A stretch of DNA of 64,000 nt from Vibrio sinaloensis (GCF_000808535.1 NZ_JWLV01000009.1:124001-188000); one strand, 5' to 3'; numbered from the stretch's first letter, positions 1 to 9,732 are shown. Made by a program: numbers and translations. Notes: a model not told the origin generated them from the sequence alone.

Positions 1-3000
1 GACCTGGGTCAGAGTTGTCTTTCTTCGCCTCAAACTCTTGGTCAGCACATGCTGGGTTATCACGTAGACCTTGCATCTTGTGCGTTGTCTCAGCCCAGAT
101 AGTACGTAGTTCAGTGCGGTTACGCTCAAGAACGACTGTCTCACCAGAAGTAATCACTAGCTCATCAGATGCTTCTACAGAGCCGATTACGTGTGAACAC
201 GCTTCTAGGCCATTTGCTGCTAACGTTGAAAGTACAGCGTCTAAATCTTCGTTCTTAACCTGAAGTACTGCACCTAGCTCTTCATTAAATAGTGCAGCTA
301 GAGCATCATCACCTAATGCTTCAATGTTCGCTTTCACACCACAGTGACCCGCAAATGCCATCTCAGCAAGAGTAACGAATAGACCGCCATCGCCCTTATC
401 GTGGTAAGCCACTACTTGATCGTTCGCAACTAGAGTTTGAACGCCTTCGTAGAAACCTTTTAGCTGCGCTGCGTTGTCTACGTCTGCTGGCTTGTCACCA
501 AGCTGTTTGTAAACCTGTGCTAGTGCTGTTGCACCTAGACGGTTCTGACCGTTACCTAGGTCGATAAGAACTAGTGACGTGTCACCTTTATCAGTGCGAA
601 GCTGAGGAGTAATTGTCTTACGTACATCTTCAACACGAGCAAACGCAGTGATGATTAGAGATAGCGGAGACGTTACTTCTTTCTGCTCGCCATTCTCTTC
701 CCACTTAGTCTTCATCGACATTGAGTCTTTACCCACAGGGATAGTCAGACCAAGTGCTGGACATAGCTCTTCACCCACCGCTTTCACTGCTTCGTAAAGA
801 CCAGCATCTTCACCCGGGTGACCTGCTGGAGACATCCAGTTTGCAGACAGTTTAATGTGTTTGATATCACCGATGTTAGTCGCTGCGATGTTAGTGATCG
901 CTTCACCAACCGCTAGACGAGCCGAAGCACCGAAGTCTAGTAGAGCAACTGGCGTACGCTCACCCATCGACATCGCTTCACCATGGTAAGTGTCGTAGCT
1001 TGCTGCGGTTACCGCGCAGTTTGCTACTGGAACCTGCCAAGGGCCAACCATTTGGTCACGCGCAACAAGACCAGTCACCGTGCGGTCACCGATAGTGATT
1101 AGGAATGTTTTTTCTGCAACCGTTGGAAGACGTAGAACACGATCCACTGCTTCGTTTAGCTCGATACCGTCACGGTTAACTGCAGGGTTGTTCGCTTTTA
1201 GCGTCTTCGCATCACGGTGCATCTTAGGTGTCTTACCAAGAAGCACATCCATTGGCATGTCGATTGGCGTGTTGTCGAAGTGTGAATCTTCAAGTTTCAG
1301 TTCACGCTCTTCCGTTGCCACACCTACTACAGCGTATGGTGCGCGCTCACGCTTACAGATCGCATCGAATACTTCCATATTCTCTGGCGCAACTGCCATT
1401 ACGTAACGCTCTTGAGATTCGTTACACCAGATTTCAAGTGGGCTCATGCCTGGTTCGTCGTTTGGTACGTCACGTAGTTGGAAGATACCACCACGCTCAC
1501 CATCATCAACAAGCTCTGGAAGTGCGTTAGAGATACCGCCCGCGCCCACATCGTGGATAAACGCGATTGGGTTAGCGTCACCAAGTTGCCAACAACGGTC
1601 GATTACTTCCTGACAGCGACGCTCCATCTCTGGGTTTTCACGCTGTACTGAAGCGAAATCTAGGTCTTCTGCTGATTGACCAGATGCCATTGAAGAAGCT
1701 GCACCACCGCCAAGACCGATGTTCATTGCAGGACCACCAAGTACGATTAGGCTTGCACCTACTGGGATTTCTTTCTTCTGAACGTGCTCGTCACGAATGT
1801 TACCCATACCACCAGCAATCATGATTGGCTTGTGGTAACCACGAACCTCAACACCGGCGTGAGAGTTAACTTTCTCTTCATAAGTTCGGAAGTAACCAAG
1901 TAGGTTTGGACGACCAAATTCGTTATTGAACGCCGCACCACCAAGTGGGCCTTCTAGCATGATATCTAGTGCGTTAACGATGCGACCTGGCTTACCGAAA
2001 TCTGTTTCCCATGGCTGTTCAAAACCAGGAATACGTAGGTTAGAGGTTGTGAAACCAACCAGACCAGCTTTTGGCTTACCACCGATACCTGTTGCGCCTT
2101 CATCACGGATTTCACCGCCTGAACCAGTAGATGCGCCCGGCCAAGGAGAGATCGCTGTCGGGTGGTTGTGCGTTTCCACCTTCATTAGGATATGCGCTTT
2201 CTCTTGGCTGTAACCGTACTGGCGAGTTTCTGGGTTCGGGAAGAAACGACCTACATCAGAGCCCACCATGACTGCTGCGTTATCTTTATAGGCAGATAAC
2301 ACATTGTCTGGTGTTACTTCGAATGTATTTTTGATCATCTTGAACAGAGACTTCTCTTGCTTAACGCCGTCGATAGTCCAGTCTGCGTTGAAGATCTTGT
2401 GACGACAGTGCTCTGAGTTCGCCTGTGCAAACATCATTAGCTCGATGTCTGTTGGGTTACGATCTAGCTTGTTTACGAACGCATCGTAAAGGTACTCGAT
2501 TTCATCATCTGCAAGTGCAAGACCGAGGGTAACGTTTGCGTTTTCAAGCGCAGCACGACCACCATTGAGTAGGTCTACATCTGCTACTGGCGCTGGCTCT
2601 GCTACTTGGAAAAGCGCCGCTGCTGAATCGAAGTCAGTGAAGATAACTTCCATCATACGGTCGTGCAGAATCGCTTTAAGCTCAACCAGTTGAAGCTCTG
2701 AAAGTTCAGAGGATGTTTCGATGTAGTAAGCAGTACCGCGCTCTAGGCGTACCACTTTGTCTAAACCACAGTTGTTGGCGATATCGGTCGATTTTGAAGA
2801 CCAAGGAGAAATAGTACCAGGACGAGGAGTTGCGAGCAGAAGCAAACCTTCTGGCTCGTGCTCTTCAATTGTTGGACCGTAAGTCAGTAGTTTTTCAAGT
2901 TTCTCAACTTCTTGATCATCTAGCTCTGCTGAAAGTTCAGCAAAATGGGCAAACTCAGCGTAAATGCCAGTGACAGGCAGGCTAAGTTCACGACAAAGCT

Positions 3001-3058
3001 CTAGAAGCTTGTTAACACGAAATTCAGATAGAGCTGGGGAGCCACGAAAAATTCTCAT
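1..3058 (-). CDS. purL: Phosphoribosylformylglycinamidine synthase PurL, 5' part (cut by window edge)
   Basis: ATP- and glutamine-dependent conversion of FGAR to FGAM, the fourth step of de novo purine synthesis in the cytoplasm. The reverse strand is open from the ATG at 3058 to the window edge, giving about 1019 residues of a protein that is usually near 1300. The start [14 protein letters not shown] is typical of the large single-chain PurL of gamma-proteobacteria. The missing end should hold the C-terminal glutamine amidotransferase domain. It is transcribed alone, divergently from mltF. A PurR-like operator lies about 200 bases upstream of the start, so repression by purines is likely. 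Identity is near certain; only completeness is unknown. Confidence 0.95.
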   Translation of the reverse strand, partial: MRIFRGSPALSEFRVNKLLELCRELSLPVTGIYAEFAHFAELSAELDDQEVEKLEKLLTYGPTIEEHEPEGLLLLATPRPGTISPWSSKSTDIANNCGLDKVVRLERGTAYYIETSSELSELQLVELKAILHDRMMEVIFTDFDSAAALFQVAEPAPVADVDLLNGGRAALENANVTLGLALADDEIEYLYDAFVNKLDRNPTDIELMMFAQANSEHCRHKIFNADWTIDGVKQEKSLFKMIKNTFEVTPDNVLSAYKDNAAVMVGSDVGRFFPNPETRQYGYSQEKAHILMKVETHNHPTAISPWPGASTGSGGEIRDEGATGIGGKPKAGLVGFTTSNLRIPGFEQPWETDFGKPGRIVNALDIMLEGPLGGAAFNNEFGRPNLLGYFRTYEEKVNSHAGVEVRGYHKPIMIAGGMGNIRDEHVQKKEIPVGASLIVLGGPAMNIGLGGGAASSMASGQSAEDLDFASVQRENPEMERRCQEVIDRCWQLGDANPIAFIHDVGAGGISNALPELVDDGERGGIFQLRDVPNDEPGMSPLEIWCNESQERYVMAVAPENMEVFDAICKRERAPYAVVGVATEERELKLEDSHFDNTPIDMPMDVLLGKTPKMHRDAKTLKANNPAVNRDGIELNEAVDRVLRLPTVAEKTFLITIGDRTVTGLVARDQMVGPWQVPVANCAVTAASYDTYHGEAMSMGERTPVALLDFGASARLAVGEAITNIAATNIGDIKHIKLSANWMSPAGHPGEDAGLYEAVKAVGEELCPALGLTIPVGKDSMSMKTKWEENGEQKEVTSPLSLIITAFARVEDVRKTITPQLRTDKGDTSLVLIDLGNGQNRLGATALAQVYKQLGDKPADVDNAAQLKGFYEGVQTLVANDQVVAYHDKGDGGLFVTLAEMAFAGHCGVKANIEALGDDALAALFNEELGAVLQVKNEDLDAVLSTLAANGLEACSHVIGSVEASDELVITSGETVVLERNRTELRTIWAETTHKMQGLRDNPACADQEFEAKKDNSDPG

Positions 3059-3257
3059 GTGCTTAGGTCTCTTATGCAATTGATGAAGGTGATATTGGAA
3101 TAAATTCAGTGGGTTAAATGTCACACAAGGCCACTTCACCTTATGCTATTCACTGTTTTCTTCGAAGCTATTCCCGAAGGTTTTCCAAACCTATGCCGAT
3201 TCCACCTCTTGGTTGCGGGCGCATTATATAGCAATTGTTTTTGTGATGTAACACCAA

Positions 3258-3273
3258 AAGCAACCGTTTGCGT
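3258..3273 (-). promoter_or_regulatory. Putative PurR operator upstream of purL
   Basis: Read on the minus strand this is ACGCAAACGGTTGCTT, a close match to the 16-base PurR consensus ACGCAAACGTTTTCGT with its central CG. It sits in the 350-base purL-mltF intergenic region (3059-3408), where PurR sites of pur genes are expected. The rest of that region is AT-rich and holds the promoters of both genes. Confidence 0.75.
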
Positions 3274-3349
3274 CATTTTTTTTGTCAATTTTGAAATACA
3301 ACATAATTCCGAAATTAAGATCACTTCTCCCGAAGCCACACTGATTATC

Positions 3350-3377
3350 TTGCCTTGTTATGACACTTTGATATAAA
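3350..3377 (+). promoter_or_regulatory. Candidate sigma-70 promoter of mltF
   Basis: TTGCCT (3350-3355), a 16-base spacer and TATAAA (3372-3377) lie 31 bases before the mltF ATG. The -35 is imperfect and no experimental support is visible, so this is only a candidate. Confidence 0.4.
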
Positions 3378-3408
3378 TGCCCTACTGGATGTACGAGATT
3401 GTCATTAA

Positions 3409-4938
3409 ATGAATAAGAATTACCTGTCCCGACTGCACACGTTAGCTACTGTGCTGCTTGGGATGCTCCTACTATCAGGCTGTCAAATTGAGTCAGAACC
3501 TAAGAGTGAACTGGAGCAAATTAAAGAGCGCGGCGTGCTAAGAGTTGGAACATTAAACAACCAACTCTCTTACTATATTGGTCCTGATGGCCCCGCTGGA
3601 CTTGATTATGAGCTAGCTCGAGAGTTTGCCAATGAGCTCGGCGTGCAGCTCGAGATGAAACCTGCCTATCGTATCTCAAGCCTCTATCCTGCCCTACGAA
3701 ACGGCGAAATCGATATTATTGCGGCTGGGTTAAGCCAATCACCGGAAAGATTGAAAGCATTTAGACCCGGCCCCGCTTACTATTACGTGAGCCAACAGGT
3801 GGTCTATAAAAAGGGTCAATGGCGACCACGTAACTTAGAACAGTTGCTCGAACTGCAATCTGAACTAGAACAAAGCAATGACAACGAGCCGGTTATTCAA
3901 ATTGTGGGAGATTCGCATTTCAACCAAACCTTGGCGGCCATCCAACAAGAACACCCACAATTTATTTATAAAGTCGACCCAAACGCAGACGTTAACGACC
4001 TGCTCAAAAAGGTCTCTGAAGGAGATTTGCAATTTACGGTTGCTGACTCTGTTGAGGTTTCACTCTCTCAACGTATCTATCCTGAAATAGCATTAGCCTT
4101 TGAGTTAACAGAAGATCAGCCGACTTCTTGGTTTCTGCGTCGCTCCCAAGATGAGAGTCTCTACGCCTTACTTATTGAGTTTTTTGGCTACATAAAACAG
4201 TCAGGGCACTTGGCATCACTTGAAGAGAAGTACATCGGTCATGTCGACTCATTTGACTACGTGGATACTCGCGCGTTTATTCGTGCGCTCGATTCCAAGC
4301 TGCCTAAATGGTCACCACTATTTAAAAAGTATTCTGATGAATTTGATTGGCGTTTAGTTGCAGCGCTCGCCTACCAAGAGTCGCATTGGAATCCATTGGC
4401 GAAATCTCCTACTGGTGTCCGTGGCATGATGATGCTAACACTGCCAACCGCGAAAAGTGTTGGTGTTACCGATCGTTTAGACCCAGAGCAATCCGTGAAA
4501 GGTGGTGTAGAGTATTTACGCCGTATGGTTGCACGTATCCCCGACTCCATTGAAGAACATGAAAAAATCTGGTTTGCTCTCGCATCCTACAACGTAGGCT
4601 ACGGTCATGTTATGGACGCAAGACGCCTAACCAAGCGGCAAGGTGGAAATCCAGACGCTTGGTCAGACGTAAAAGACCGCCTACCGTTACTGCGTCAGAA
4701 AAAGTACTACAGCCAGACTCGCTACGGTTACGCTCGCGGTGATGAGGCGCGTAACTATGTCGAAAACATTCGTCGCTACTATCAAAGCATCATTGGTCAT
4801 GTTGAGAAACAGACATTGGCGGAAGACAATGACAACGTTGATGACTTGACCGTTATTCAAGTGCCGGATCAAGTTACCTCACAAGCGCAACCTCTTTCTG
4901 CAGCTGAATCAACCGTTGACCAGTTAGAAGCTGACTAG
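3409..4938 (+). CDS. mltF: Membrane-bound lytic murein transglycosylase F
   Basis: 509 residues. A short signal sequence ends in LLSGC, so the protein is probably a lipoprotein, although MltF members differ in anchoring. Residues about 40-275 resemble a periplasmic solute-binding protein family 3 module (starting ERGVLRVGTL). Residues about 295-450 are a lysozyme-like SLT domain with the catalytic glutamate in AYQESHWNPLA (E324). This order, binding module then transglycosylase, defines MltF. The enzyme cleaves peptidoglycan glycan strands to 1,6-anhydromuropeptides for recycling and wall remodelling. It is monocistronic, divergent from purL, with an acidic low-complexity tail after residue 470. 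No strong Shine-Dalgarno precedes the ATG. Confidence 0.93.
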   Translation: MNKNYLSRLHTLATVLLGMLLLSGCQIESEPKSELEQIKERGVLRVGTLNNQLSYYIGPDGPAGLDYELAREFANELGVQLEMKPAYRISSLYPALRNGEIDIIAAGLSQSPERLKAFRPGPAYYYVSQQVVYKKGQWRPRNLEQLLELQSELEQSNDNEPVIQIVGDSHFNQTLAAIQQEHPQFIYKVDPNADVNDLLKKVSEGDLQFTVADSVEVSLSQRIYPEIALAFELTEDQPTSWFLRRSQDESLYALLIEFFGYIKQSGHLASLEEKYIGHVDSFDYVDTRAFIRALDSKLPKWSPLFKKYSDEFDWRLVAALAYQESHWNPLAKSPTGVRGMMMLTLPTAKSVGVTDRLDPEQSVKGGVEYLRRMVARIPDSIEEHEKIWFALASYNVGYGHVMDARRLTKRQGGNPDAWSDVKDRLPLLRQKKYYSQTRYGYARGDEARNYVENIRRYYQSIIGHVEKQTLAEDNDNVDDLTVIQVPDQVTSQAQPLSAAESTVDQLEAD

Positions 4939-4946
4939 CTTCACCC

Positions 4947-4984
4947 TCAAGCGCGCAATTCTTGAACAAAGATTGCGCACTTGA
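4947..4984 (+). terminator. Hairpin after mltF, possible terminator
   Basis: Inverted repeat with arms TCAAG-GCGCAAT and ATTGCGC-CTTGA, each with one or two unpaired bases, ending 46 bases after the mltF stop. It has no clear T-run, so termination by the intrinsic route is uncertain. Confidence 0.4.
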
Positions 4985-5148
4985 AATCCTCCACTGCAAC
5001 CCATACATAATATCGTGTGCTCGATCACTTGCGAAGTTTCTTAAAATGGTAACAATTGGCGAGTATAAAACCGATACGATCAGATAATCATGAACATTCA
5101 TCAATGAATGTCAGTAATATTGTATTCACTCATAGAGGAGGTTGTTCT

Positions 5149-5286
5149 ATGACTAGACGTAAACTACAGTCAAAACGCCTTAACAAAACCGTTGCAGCTA
5201 ACCGTCGTAAGCGCCTGCTTAGCAACAACAAGAAAAAGGTGATCGCACGTCATCGAGCATTCATGCAACTTATCTGTGCAGCGTAA
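5149..5286 (+). CDS. 45-residue highly basic protein of unknown function
   Basis: The chosen ATG at 5149 follows GAGGAGG by 7 bases, a near-perfect Shine-Dalgarno. The same frame is open further upstream but without such a site. The protein starts MTRRKLQSKRLNKT and has roughly 16 Lys/Arg in 45 residues, no hydrophobic segment except the last few residues (LICAA), and no cysteine pair. The composition resembles ribosome- or nucleic-acid-binding small proteins, but I recognise no family. It stands alone between mltF and convergent tadA and is followed directly by a hairpin terminator, which supports a real, separately transcribed gene. A function cannot be named from sequence. Confidence 0.7.
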   Translation: MTRRKLQSKRLNKTVAANRRKRLLSNNKKKVIARHRAFMQLICAA

Positions 5287-5294
5287 CACCAAGG

Positions 5295-5324
5295 AGCAAA
5301 CATCTTGTCGATAAGATGTTTGCT
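5295..5324 (+). terminator. Hairpin terminator of the small basic gene
   Basis: Perfect 12-base arms AGCAAACATCTT and AAGATGTTTGCT separated by 6 bases, 8 bases after the stop codon. The T-run is weak, and the hairpin may serve both directions because tadA converges on it. Confidence 0.6.
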
Positions 5325-5348
5325 TAAAAGCGACTATTCTGATTTCTT

Positions 5349-5879
5349 TCATCCCTTCTTCGCTTCATTCACCTGCTGAACTCGTGTTGCTTTACGCTCG
5401 GTCTTTTTCTCTTTGCGACGACGTTTAAAAAAGGACTGAAGTTGTACTCGGCATTCCTCCTCCAACAGCCCCTGCTCTACATCTGCATAGTGATAAGCCG
5501 CTTGATGTTCAAAAAGGTTTAATACCGTTCCTGCAGCGCCGGCTTTCAAATCTGGTGCGCCAAACACAACACGCTTTACACGGCTGTGCAACAACGCGCC
5601 AGCACACATAGGACAAGGCTCTAGCGTTACGTAAAGGGTGGTATCCAGTAATCGATAATTCTCAAGTACTTGACCCGCTTTTCTGATGGTCTGCATTTCG
5701 GCATGCGCAGTGGCATCATGACAACTAATAGACTGGTTCCAGCCTTCCGCGATGATCTCGCCATCTTTCACAAGTACAGCACCGACCGGGACTTCACCTT
5801 CAGTTTCCGCATGTGCGGCAAGTTCCATTGCGCGGCGCATATATTGTTCGTCTTGAGGGGTAAACTGGGAATCTGACAC
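5349..5879 (-). CDS. tadA: tRNA-specific adenosine deaminase TadA
   Basis: Deaminates the wobble adenosine A34 of tRNA-Arg(ACG) to inosine; usually essential. The GTG at 5879 was chosen because GGAG lies 5 bases upstream and it gives 176 residues, close to other TadA proteins. An in-frame ATG further upstream would add 32 unlikely residues. The zinc site is complete: HAE (H59, catalytic E61) and PCPMC (C89, C92). The C-terminal tail is lysine/arginine rich (RRRKEKKTERK), a common trait of the family in vibrios and presumably a tRNA contact. The gene converges on the small basic gene at 5149. Confidence 0.95.
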   Translation of the reverse strand: MSDSQFTPQDEQYMRRAMELAAHAETEGEVPVGAVLVKDGEIIAEGWNQSISCHDATAHAEMQTIRKAGQVLENYRLLDTTLYVTLEPCPMCAGALLHSRVKRVVFGAPDLKAGAAGTVLNLFEHQAAYHYADVEQGLLEEECRVQLQSFFKRRRKEKKTERKATRVQQVNEAKKG

Positions 5880-5973
5880 TGGGGCTCCAAAATCTAGCAT
5901 AAGTGCTGTGGGCCACGATTTTACCCTTAACCTACCAAGAGTAAAAGCGCACTGAACGGGCGAAAATACAAAC

Positions 5974-6004
5974 AAAAAAGCGCTGGCCTCTCGACCAGCG
6001 CTTT
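5974..6004 (-). terminator. Rho-independent terminator
   Basis: Arms AAAGCGCTGG and CCAGCGCTTT around an 8-base loop; on the minus strand the stem is followed by a run of T. It is placed to end minus-strand transcripts coming from the AbgT-family gene and passing the repeat at about 6024-6147, upstream of tadA. Confidence 0.75.
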
Positions 6005-6023
6005 CGAATTACCAATACCTAAA

Positions 6024-6147
6024 TAGTTGATGTTGTAGCTAGGCAACAAGCAAGTTCAGCCCTATGAGCATAGATGTCCTATGTGATTAGGGCGGCCGGC
6101 GCTCCGGGGAACTTGCGCAGTTAACAACGCTACAGCGCCAAATATGA
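6024..6147. repeat. Long intergenic palindromic repeat (MITE-like)
   Basis: About 120 noncoding bases form an imperfect palindrome. Left-arm blocks GTTGTAGC, CAAGTTC, GCCCTA and GCATAG are matched in reverse order by CTATGTG, TAGGGC, GAACTTG and AACGCTAC on the right. A GC-rich insert (about 6090-6108) interrupts the right arm. It lies between tadA and the AbgT-family gene with no coding potential. From memory, related elements with TAACAACGCTACAGCGCC ends recur in intergenic regions of Vibrio genomes, but only this copy is in the window, so dispersal cannot be shown here. Confidence 0.55.
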
Positions 6148-6153
6148 CGGTAT

Positions 6154-7713
6154 TTACATAGTGTAAGTGTATGGCGCTTGGATACCTAGTGGAATACCTA
6201 ATGCCCAGTAAGCGACTAGGAAGATAGACCAGCCAATAAGCATTGCAATTGAGAATGGCATCATCAGTGACGCCAAAGTACCGATACCCGTCGACTTCAC
6301 GTAACGCTGACAGTAAACAACCACTAGAGGGAAGAAGACCATCAGAGGTGAAATGATGTTTGATACAGAGTCACCCACACGGTATGCCGCTTGAGACAGT
6401 TCTGGAGAAATGCCTACAGCCATTAGCATAGGAACTAGGATTGGACCGATAAGTGCCCACTTCGCTGATGCGGAACCGATTAGCAGGTTTACAGAAGCCG
6501 TTAGAAGAATCATACCAATGATGGTCGCTTCACCCGGTAAGTTCATCGCTTTCAGACCTTCCGCACCGTATAGCGCTAGCATGGTACCAATGTTTGATTG
6601 TGCAAACGCAGAAAGGAACTGAGCACAGAAGAACGACATTACGATGTAAGCCCCCATCGTCGACATGGTGTCAGACATGGCCTTGATGATGTCGTTGCTT
6701 GTTTTGAATGTGCCCGAAACTTTACCGTAAACGTAACCTGGGATGATAAATAGAATGAAGATCAATGGAACGATTGACTTCATTAGCGGTGCTGAGAACG
6801 CTGTAATTTCGCCTTCCGGAGAACGTAGTGCTGAGTTTTCAGGGATGATTGCTGCGATCAAAACAGCAATACCTGCCATCATCGCCCAACCCGCGTAACG
6901 GAATGCTTTCGATTCTAGTTCAGTGAAAGAGCCAAGATCAGGCGCTTTTTCTGCGTCTTCATCGATTGGCGTGTTCGCTAAACGTGGCTCGATAATTTTC
7001 TCAGTGACGTACCAACCGATAGCAACGATGATTACTGAAGATAGACCAGTAAAGAAGATGTTCGCTAGAGGGTTAACCACGTACTCAGGATCCAGAACCT
7101 GCGCCGCTGTTTGCGTAAAGCCAGCTAGTAGAGGGTCGATACCTGAAGGGATGAAGTTTGCAGAGAAACCACCTGATACACCCGCAAACGCCGCTGCGAT
7201 ACCCGCTAGAGGGTGACGACCTGCCGCGTGGAAGATGATACCACCCAATGGGATAACCAATACGTAACCCGCATCTGCTGCGGTGTGCGATACGATTGCG
7301 ACAAGAATTAGCATTGGAGTAAGAAGCTTAGCTGGCGTGAAGTTCAGCATCTTCTTAAGGCCTGTAGTAATAAAGCCTGAAGAATCTGCAACGCCCACAC
7401 CTAGCATCGCAACTAGAACGATACCTAAAGGTGCAAAGCCAGTGAACGTAGTCACCATGTTCGCTAGGAAGCTTGCTAGAGATTCGCCAGTTAAAAGGTT
7501 GTTGATTGCAAGCGCTTCACCTGTGCGAGGGTTTAGCAGATCAAACGAAACGTTTGAAAGGAGAGCAGACGCCGCCCAAGTAATAACAAGAGCCCAGAAA
7601 AACAGAATTGCAGGATCTGGGATCTTATTACCTGCGCGTTCAATAAAGTTTAAAAAGCGATCCATACCACTCGGCTTATTGGATGGCGCTTGATTTACAG
7701 CTTGGTTACTCAT
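6154..7713 (-). CDS. AbgT-family transporter
   Basis: 519-residue inner-membrane protein with about 12 hydrophobic segments, starting MSNQAVNQAPSNKPSGMDRF. It carries signatures of the AbgT (p-aminobenzoyl-glutamate transporter) family, such as GNKIPDPAILFFWAL near residue 30 and the IVSHTAADAGYV stretch. Characterised members take up p-aminobenzoyl-glutamate or export sulfonamides; the substrate here is unknown. The start is the ATG at 7713, preceded by GGAGTTACC. It is monocistronic, its terminator lies beyond the palindromic repeat, and a perfect 12-base palindrome lies 119 bases upstream of the start. No abgAB hydrolase genes are next to it. Confidence 0.88.
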   Translation of the reverse strand: MSNQAVNQAPSNKPSGMDRFLNFIERAGNKIPDPAILFFWALVITWAASALLSNVSFDLLNPRTGEALAINNLLTGESLASFLANMVTTFTGFAPLGIVLVAMLGVGVADSSGFITTGLKKMLNFTPAKLLTPMLILVAIVSHTAADAGYVLVIPLGGIIFHAAGRHPLAGIAAAFAGVSGGFSANFIPSGIDPLLAGFTQTAAQVLDPEYVVNPLANIFFTGLSSVIIVAIGWYVTEKIIEPRLANTPIDEDAEKAPDLGSFTELESKAFRYAGWAMMAGIAVLIAAIIPENSALRSPEGEITAFSAPLMKSIVPLIFILFIIPGYVYGKVSGTFKTSNDIIKAMSDTMSTMGAYIVMSFFCAQFLSAFAQSNIGTMLALYGAEGLKAMNLPGEATIIGMILLTASVNLLIGSASAKWALIGPILVPMLMAVGISPELSQAAYRVGDSVSNIISPLMVFFPLVVVYCQRYVKSTGIGTLASLMMPFSIAMLIGWSIFLVAYWALGIPLGIQAPYTYTM

Positions 7714-7831
7714 GGTAACTCCATAGTGTGATGTTGTTGCCTCAGGCTTCTGGTTATTCTTTTTTCAGCCTATGATTCACCACACATTCTATTAAATAGG
7801 GTCACAAAAAGCACAAGGTTCTAGAGTTTTT

Positions 7832-7843
7832 TCCATATATGGA
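7832..7843. promoter_or_regulatory. 12-base perfect palindrome upstream of the AbgT-family gene
   Basis: TCCATATATGGA is a perfect dyad within the 271-base AT-rich gap (7714-7984) between the transporter start and the end of the pilin operon. It could be an operator, but no regulator can be named. I see no gene in this gap. Confidence 0.3.
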
Positions 7844-7984
7844 GACATATTTTGCAAAAACACCATTAACGTGCAACAAAATAAGAACACAACCAGATCA
7901 GGTTATGAAACAATTTAAATACTATTTTGAAAAATATAACGCACGCTTGTTAGTAAAAAATCTCAACACCGCCTAGATATACAA

Positions 7985-8416
7985 CTAGTTACTGTCGAAC
8001 TCGCTATATTGTGAGATTGCGCTCTTTAACGTCACGGATTGTTTGTCACCGAATCGGTCCCACCAGCACACTTCAACGGTCACTACACTCAGCGCGTTAC
8101 TTAAGCTGGCAAAAGGGGAGACGTCACATTGGGTTATAAATCCGGACGCTTTCGTAGAGCATAAACTTGAACTCACACAGCTATCACCTGCTATATCAGA
8201 GTAACGGTATGACCCAGAAGCAGAAGAGATACCCCTGCGCGTAAAAGACTCAAGTTTGTTTTCTGCAAGATAAAGCGCTTCAAGGCTCAGCTCTGCAAAA
8301 TCGGCTTTGGACTCAGCCACTGCCTGCAACTTGATAAGCCCCATCGCTCCTATCCCTATCAATACAAAAGCGATCAACACTTCGATTAAGCTGGCGCCCC
8401 GCTGCTTACAAATCAT
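7985..8416 (-). CDS. Type IV minor pilin, PilV-like
   Basis: 143 residues with a class III prepilin leader MICKQRG cut before ASLIEVLIAF (Glu at mature position 5), then a hydrophobic N-terminal helix ending around residue 35. PilV-like minor pilins help prime assembly of the type IV pilus from the inner membrane. Four or five cysteines in the globular part suggest disulfides. It overlaps the upstream pilX-like gene by 11 bases and is the last gene of the fimT-pilW-pilX-pilV operon. No clear terminator follows. Confidence 0.8.
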   Translation of the reverse strand: MICKQRGASLIEVLIAFVLIGIGAMGLIKLQAVAESKADFAELSLEALYLAENKLESFTRRGISSASGSYRYSDIAGDSCVSSSLCSTKASGFITQCDVSPFASLSNALSVVTVEVCWWDRFGDKQSVTLKSAISQYSEFDSN

Positions 8417-9731
8417 GCCATGATCCTCTGTACCATTTCACCACTTTGAATTTTTTTGACGGCCCCTCTATAACATCTCGATTGAAAGTAAAGTTAAGGG
8501 ATGCATTGAACAAAGCATAAGTCCCTGGCGCATCCATCACATAGCCACCACTTGGATTAAAGGCTCCGTTTTGGAAGTAGCCAATTTTCTCTTTGGGCAT
8601 TATTACCGTCGACCCCAAAGCTGAAATCACCCCTTCTAAAACACTACTTCCTCCTCCGGCACTCGTGTCATTTTCGGTGAGAGGCCAATCGCTAAAGTCC
8701 AACACTTGACCGCTGCTGTCGGTAAACTCATCGGAAACAAAATGGTATAACATTCCCTTAAATGCTTGAGAGCCTGTAACGGACAATATACCGTTATGAA
8801 TCACTAGTATGATTCCGCTACTCAAATGGGTGTCAATTGCCGTGCTGATTATGTCGAAGTCTGCATCATTAATTTCACACCCACCGTACACCCAAATAGT
8901 GTCTTTGCCCTGCTCGATATTCTTTTTAATCTCTTCCGCACATTGAGTATTAAACGTTGGCGAACCAAGGTCTTCCACTTTTGTTAACGTTTCGCCATTC
9001 AATGTATAGGGCACATAGCCAAAAAGGCTTTTATCTGACATTAATGGAAACCACTCGGCTCTTGGGACGTTAAACACGTCTCGAAATGGGTCCATATCGG
9101 TATCTTTCTTAAAGTCTTCCGCCGTATCTGCTAAGTCCAATACCGACCATGAGTGATTGGCTGGCGAGCATTTTTGGAAATTTGGATTAATACTGTCAGG
9201 AAAAGACGCATAGGGCTTGATTGTCTCAAAGGGGTGGAAAGTGTTATATCCGGTTTTTGCATGAAAATAATTAAAGTACCGTACAGAGGTACACTCCCAA
9301 AGATTTGAACCCAAGCTTTTACCAGGGTCAGGGGAGGATGTGTAGGCACCATTGATAACCAAATCAGACTTTGAGCGAATGGCTCCAGTACTCGAAACAA
9401 TCGGTGAAACAAAGGCTTTTTTTAAGGTGAGATAACCACTCTTGGAATGAATGACATTTGGCGTGCCGCCAACAATATTAAGAGAATCTAAATTCAATAG
9501 ATTTTTGCAATCTGAAACGGAAGCAGGAACAGCATTCAACTGTTTTGCTTTGGTATAAACACACTCCAACCCTCCCTCTGCCGCCCAGTGATCTTTGCGC
9601 GCTTGAACTTCATTTTGTGCACGCTTCACTTGGTAAAACAGTCCTTTGTAGCTCCCTAAAACCACAAGTAGTGAGGCAACTAACAGCAAACTAGTAATAA
9701 GAAGCGTCGCTAAACCTCGATTTTTCTGCAT
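8406..9731 (-). CDS. Long PilX-like protein of the minor pilin operon
   Basis: 441 residues from the ATG at 9731, one base after the pilW stop, with AGGAAC upstream. The N terminus MQKNRGLATLLITSLLLVAS is a prepilin-like leader (cut after G) without Glu at position 5, as in PilX/GspK-type minor pilins. The helix is followed by a very long extracellular part (residues about 55-441). PilX proteins are usually nearer 200 residues. The C-terminal half (residues about 290-420) has runs such as GIILVIHNGILSV and ALGSTVIM that look like beta-helix or polymer-forming repeats. No PilY1 adhesin gene is in the cluster, so this protein might take an adhesin-like role at the tip; that is inference. Confidence 0.7.
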   Translation of the reverse strand: MQKNRGLATLLITSLLLVASLLVVLGSYKGLFYQVKRAQNEVQARKDHWAAEGGLECVYTKAKQLNAVPASVSDCKNLLNLDSLNIVGGTPNVIHSKSGYLTLKKAFVSPIVSSTGAIRSKSDLVINGAYTSSPDPGKSLGSNLWECTSVRYFNYFHAKTGYNTFHPFETIKPYASFPDSINPNFQKCSPANHSWSVLDLADTAEDFKKDTDMDPFRDVFNVPRAEWFPLMSDKSLFGYVPYTLNGETLTKVEDLGSPTFNTQCAEEIKKNIEQGKDTIWVYGGCEINDADFDIISTAIDTHLSSGIILVIHNGILSVTGSQAFKGMLYHFVSDEFTDSSGQVLDFSDWPLTENDTSAGGGSSVLEGVISALGSTVIMPKEKIGYFQNGAFNPSGGYVMDAPGTYALFNASLNFTFNRDVIEGPSKKFKVVKWYRGSWHDL

Positions 9732-9732
9732 A

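Noticed and set aside
6923..7693. Two open frames antisense to the AbgT-family transporter
   Set aside because: They mirror the codon bias of the membrane protein, with no start signals or recognised domains.
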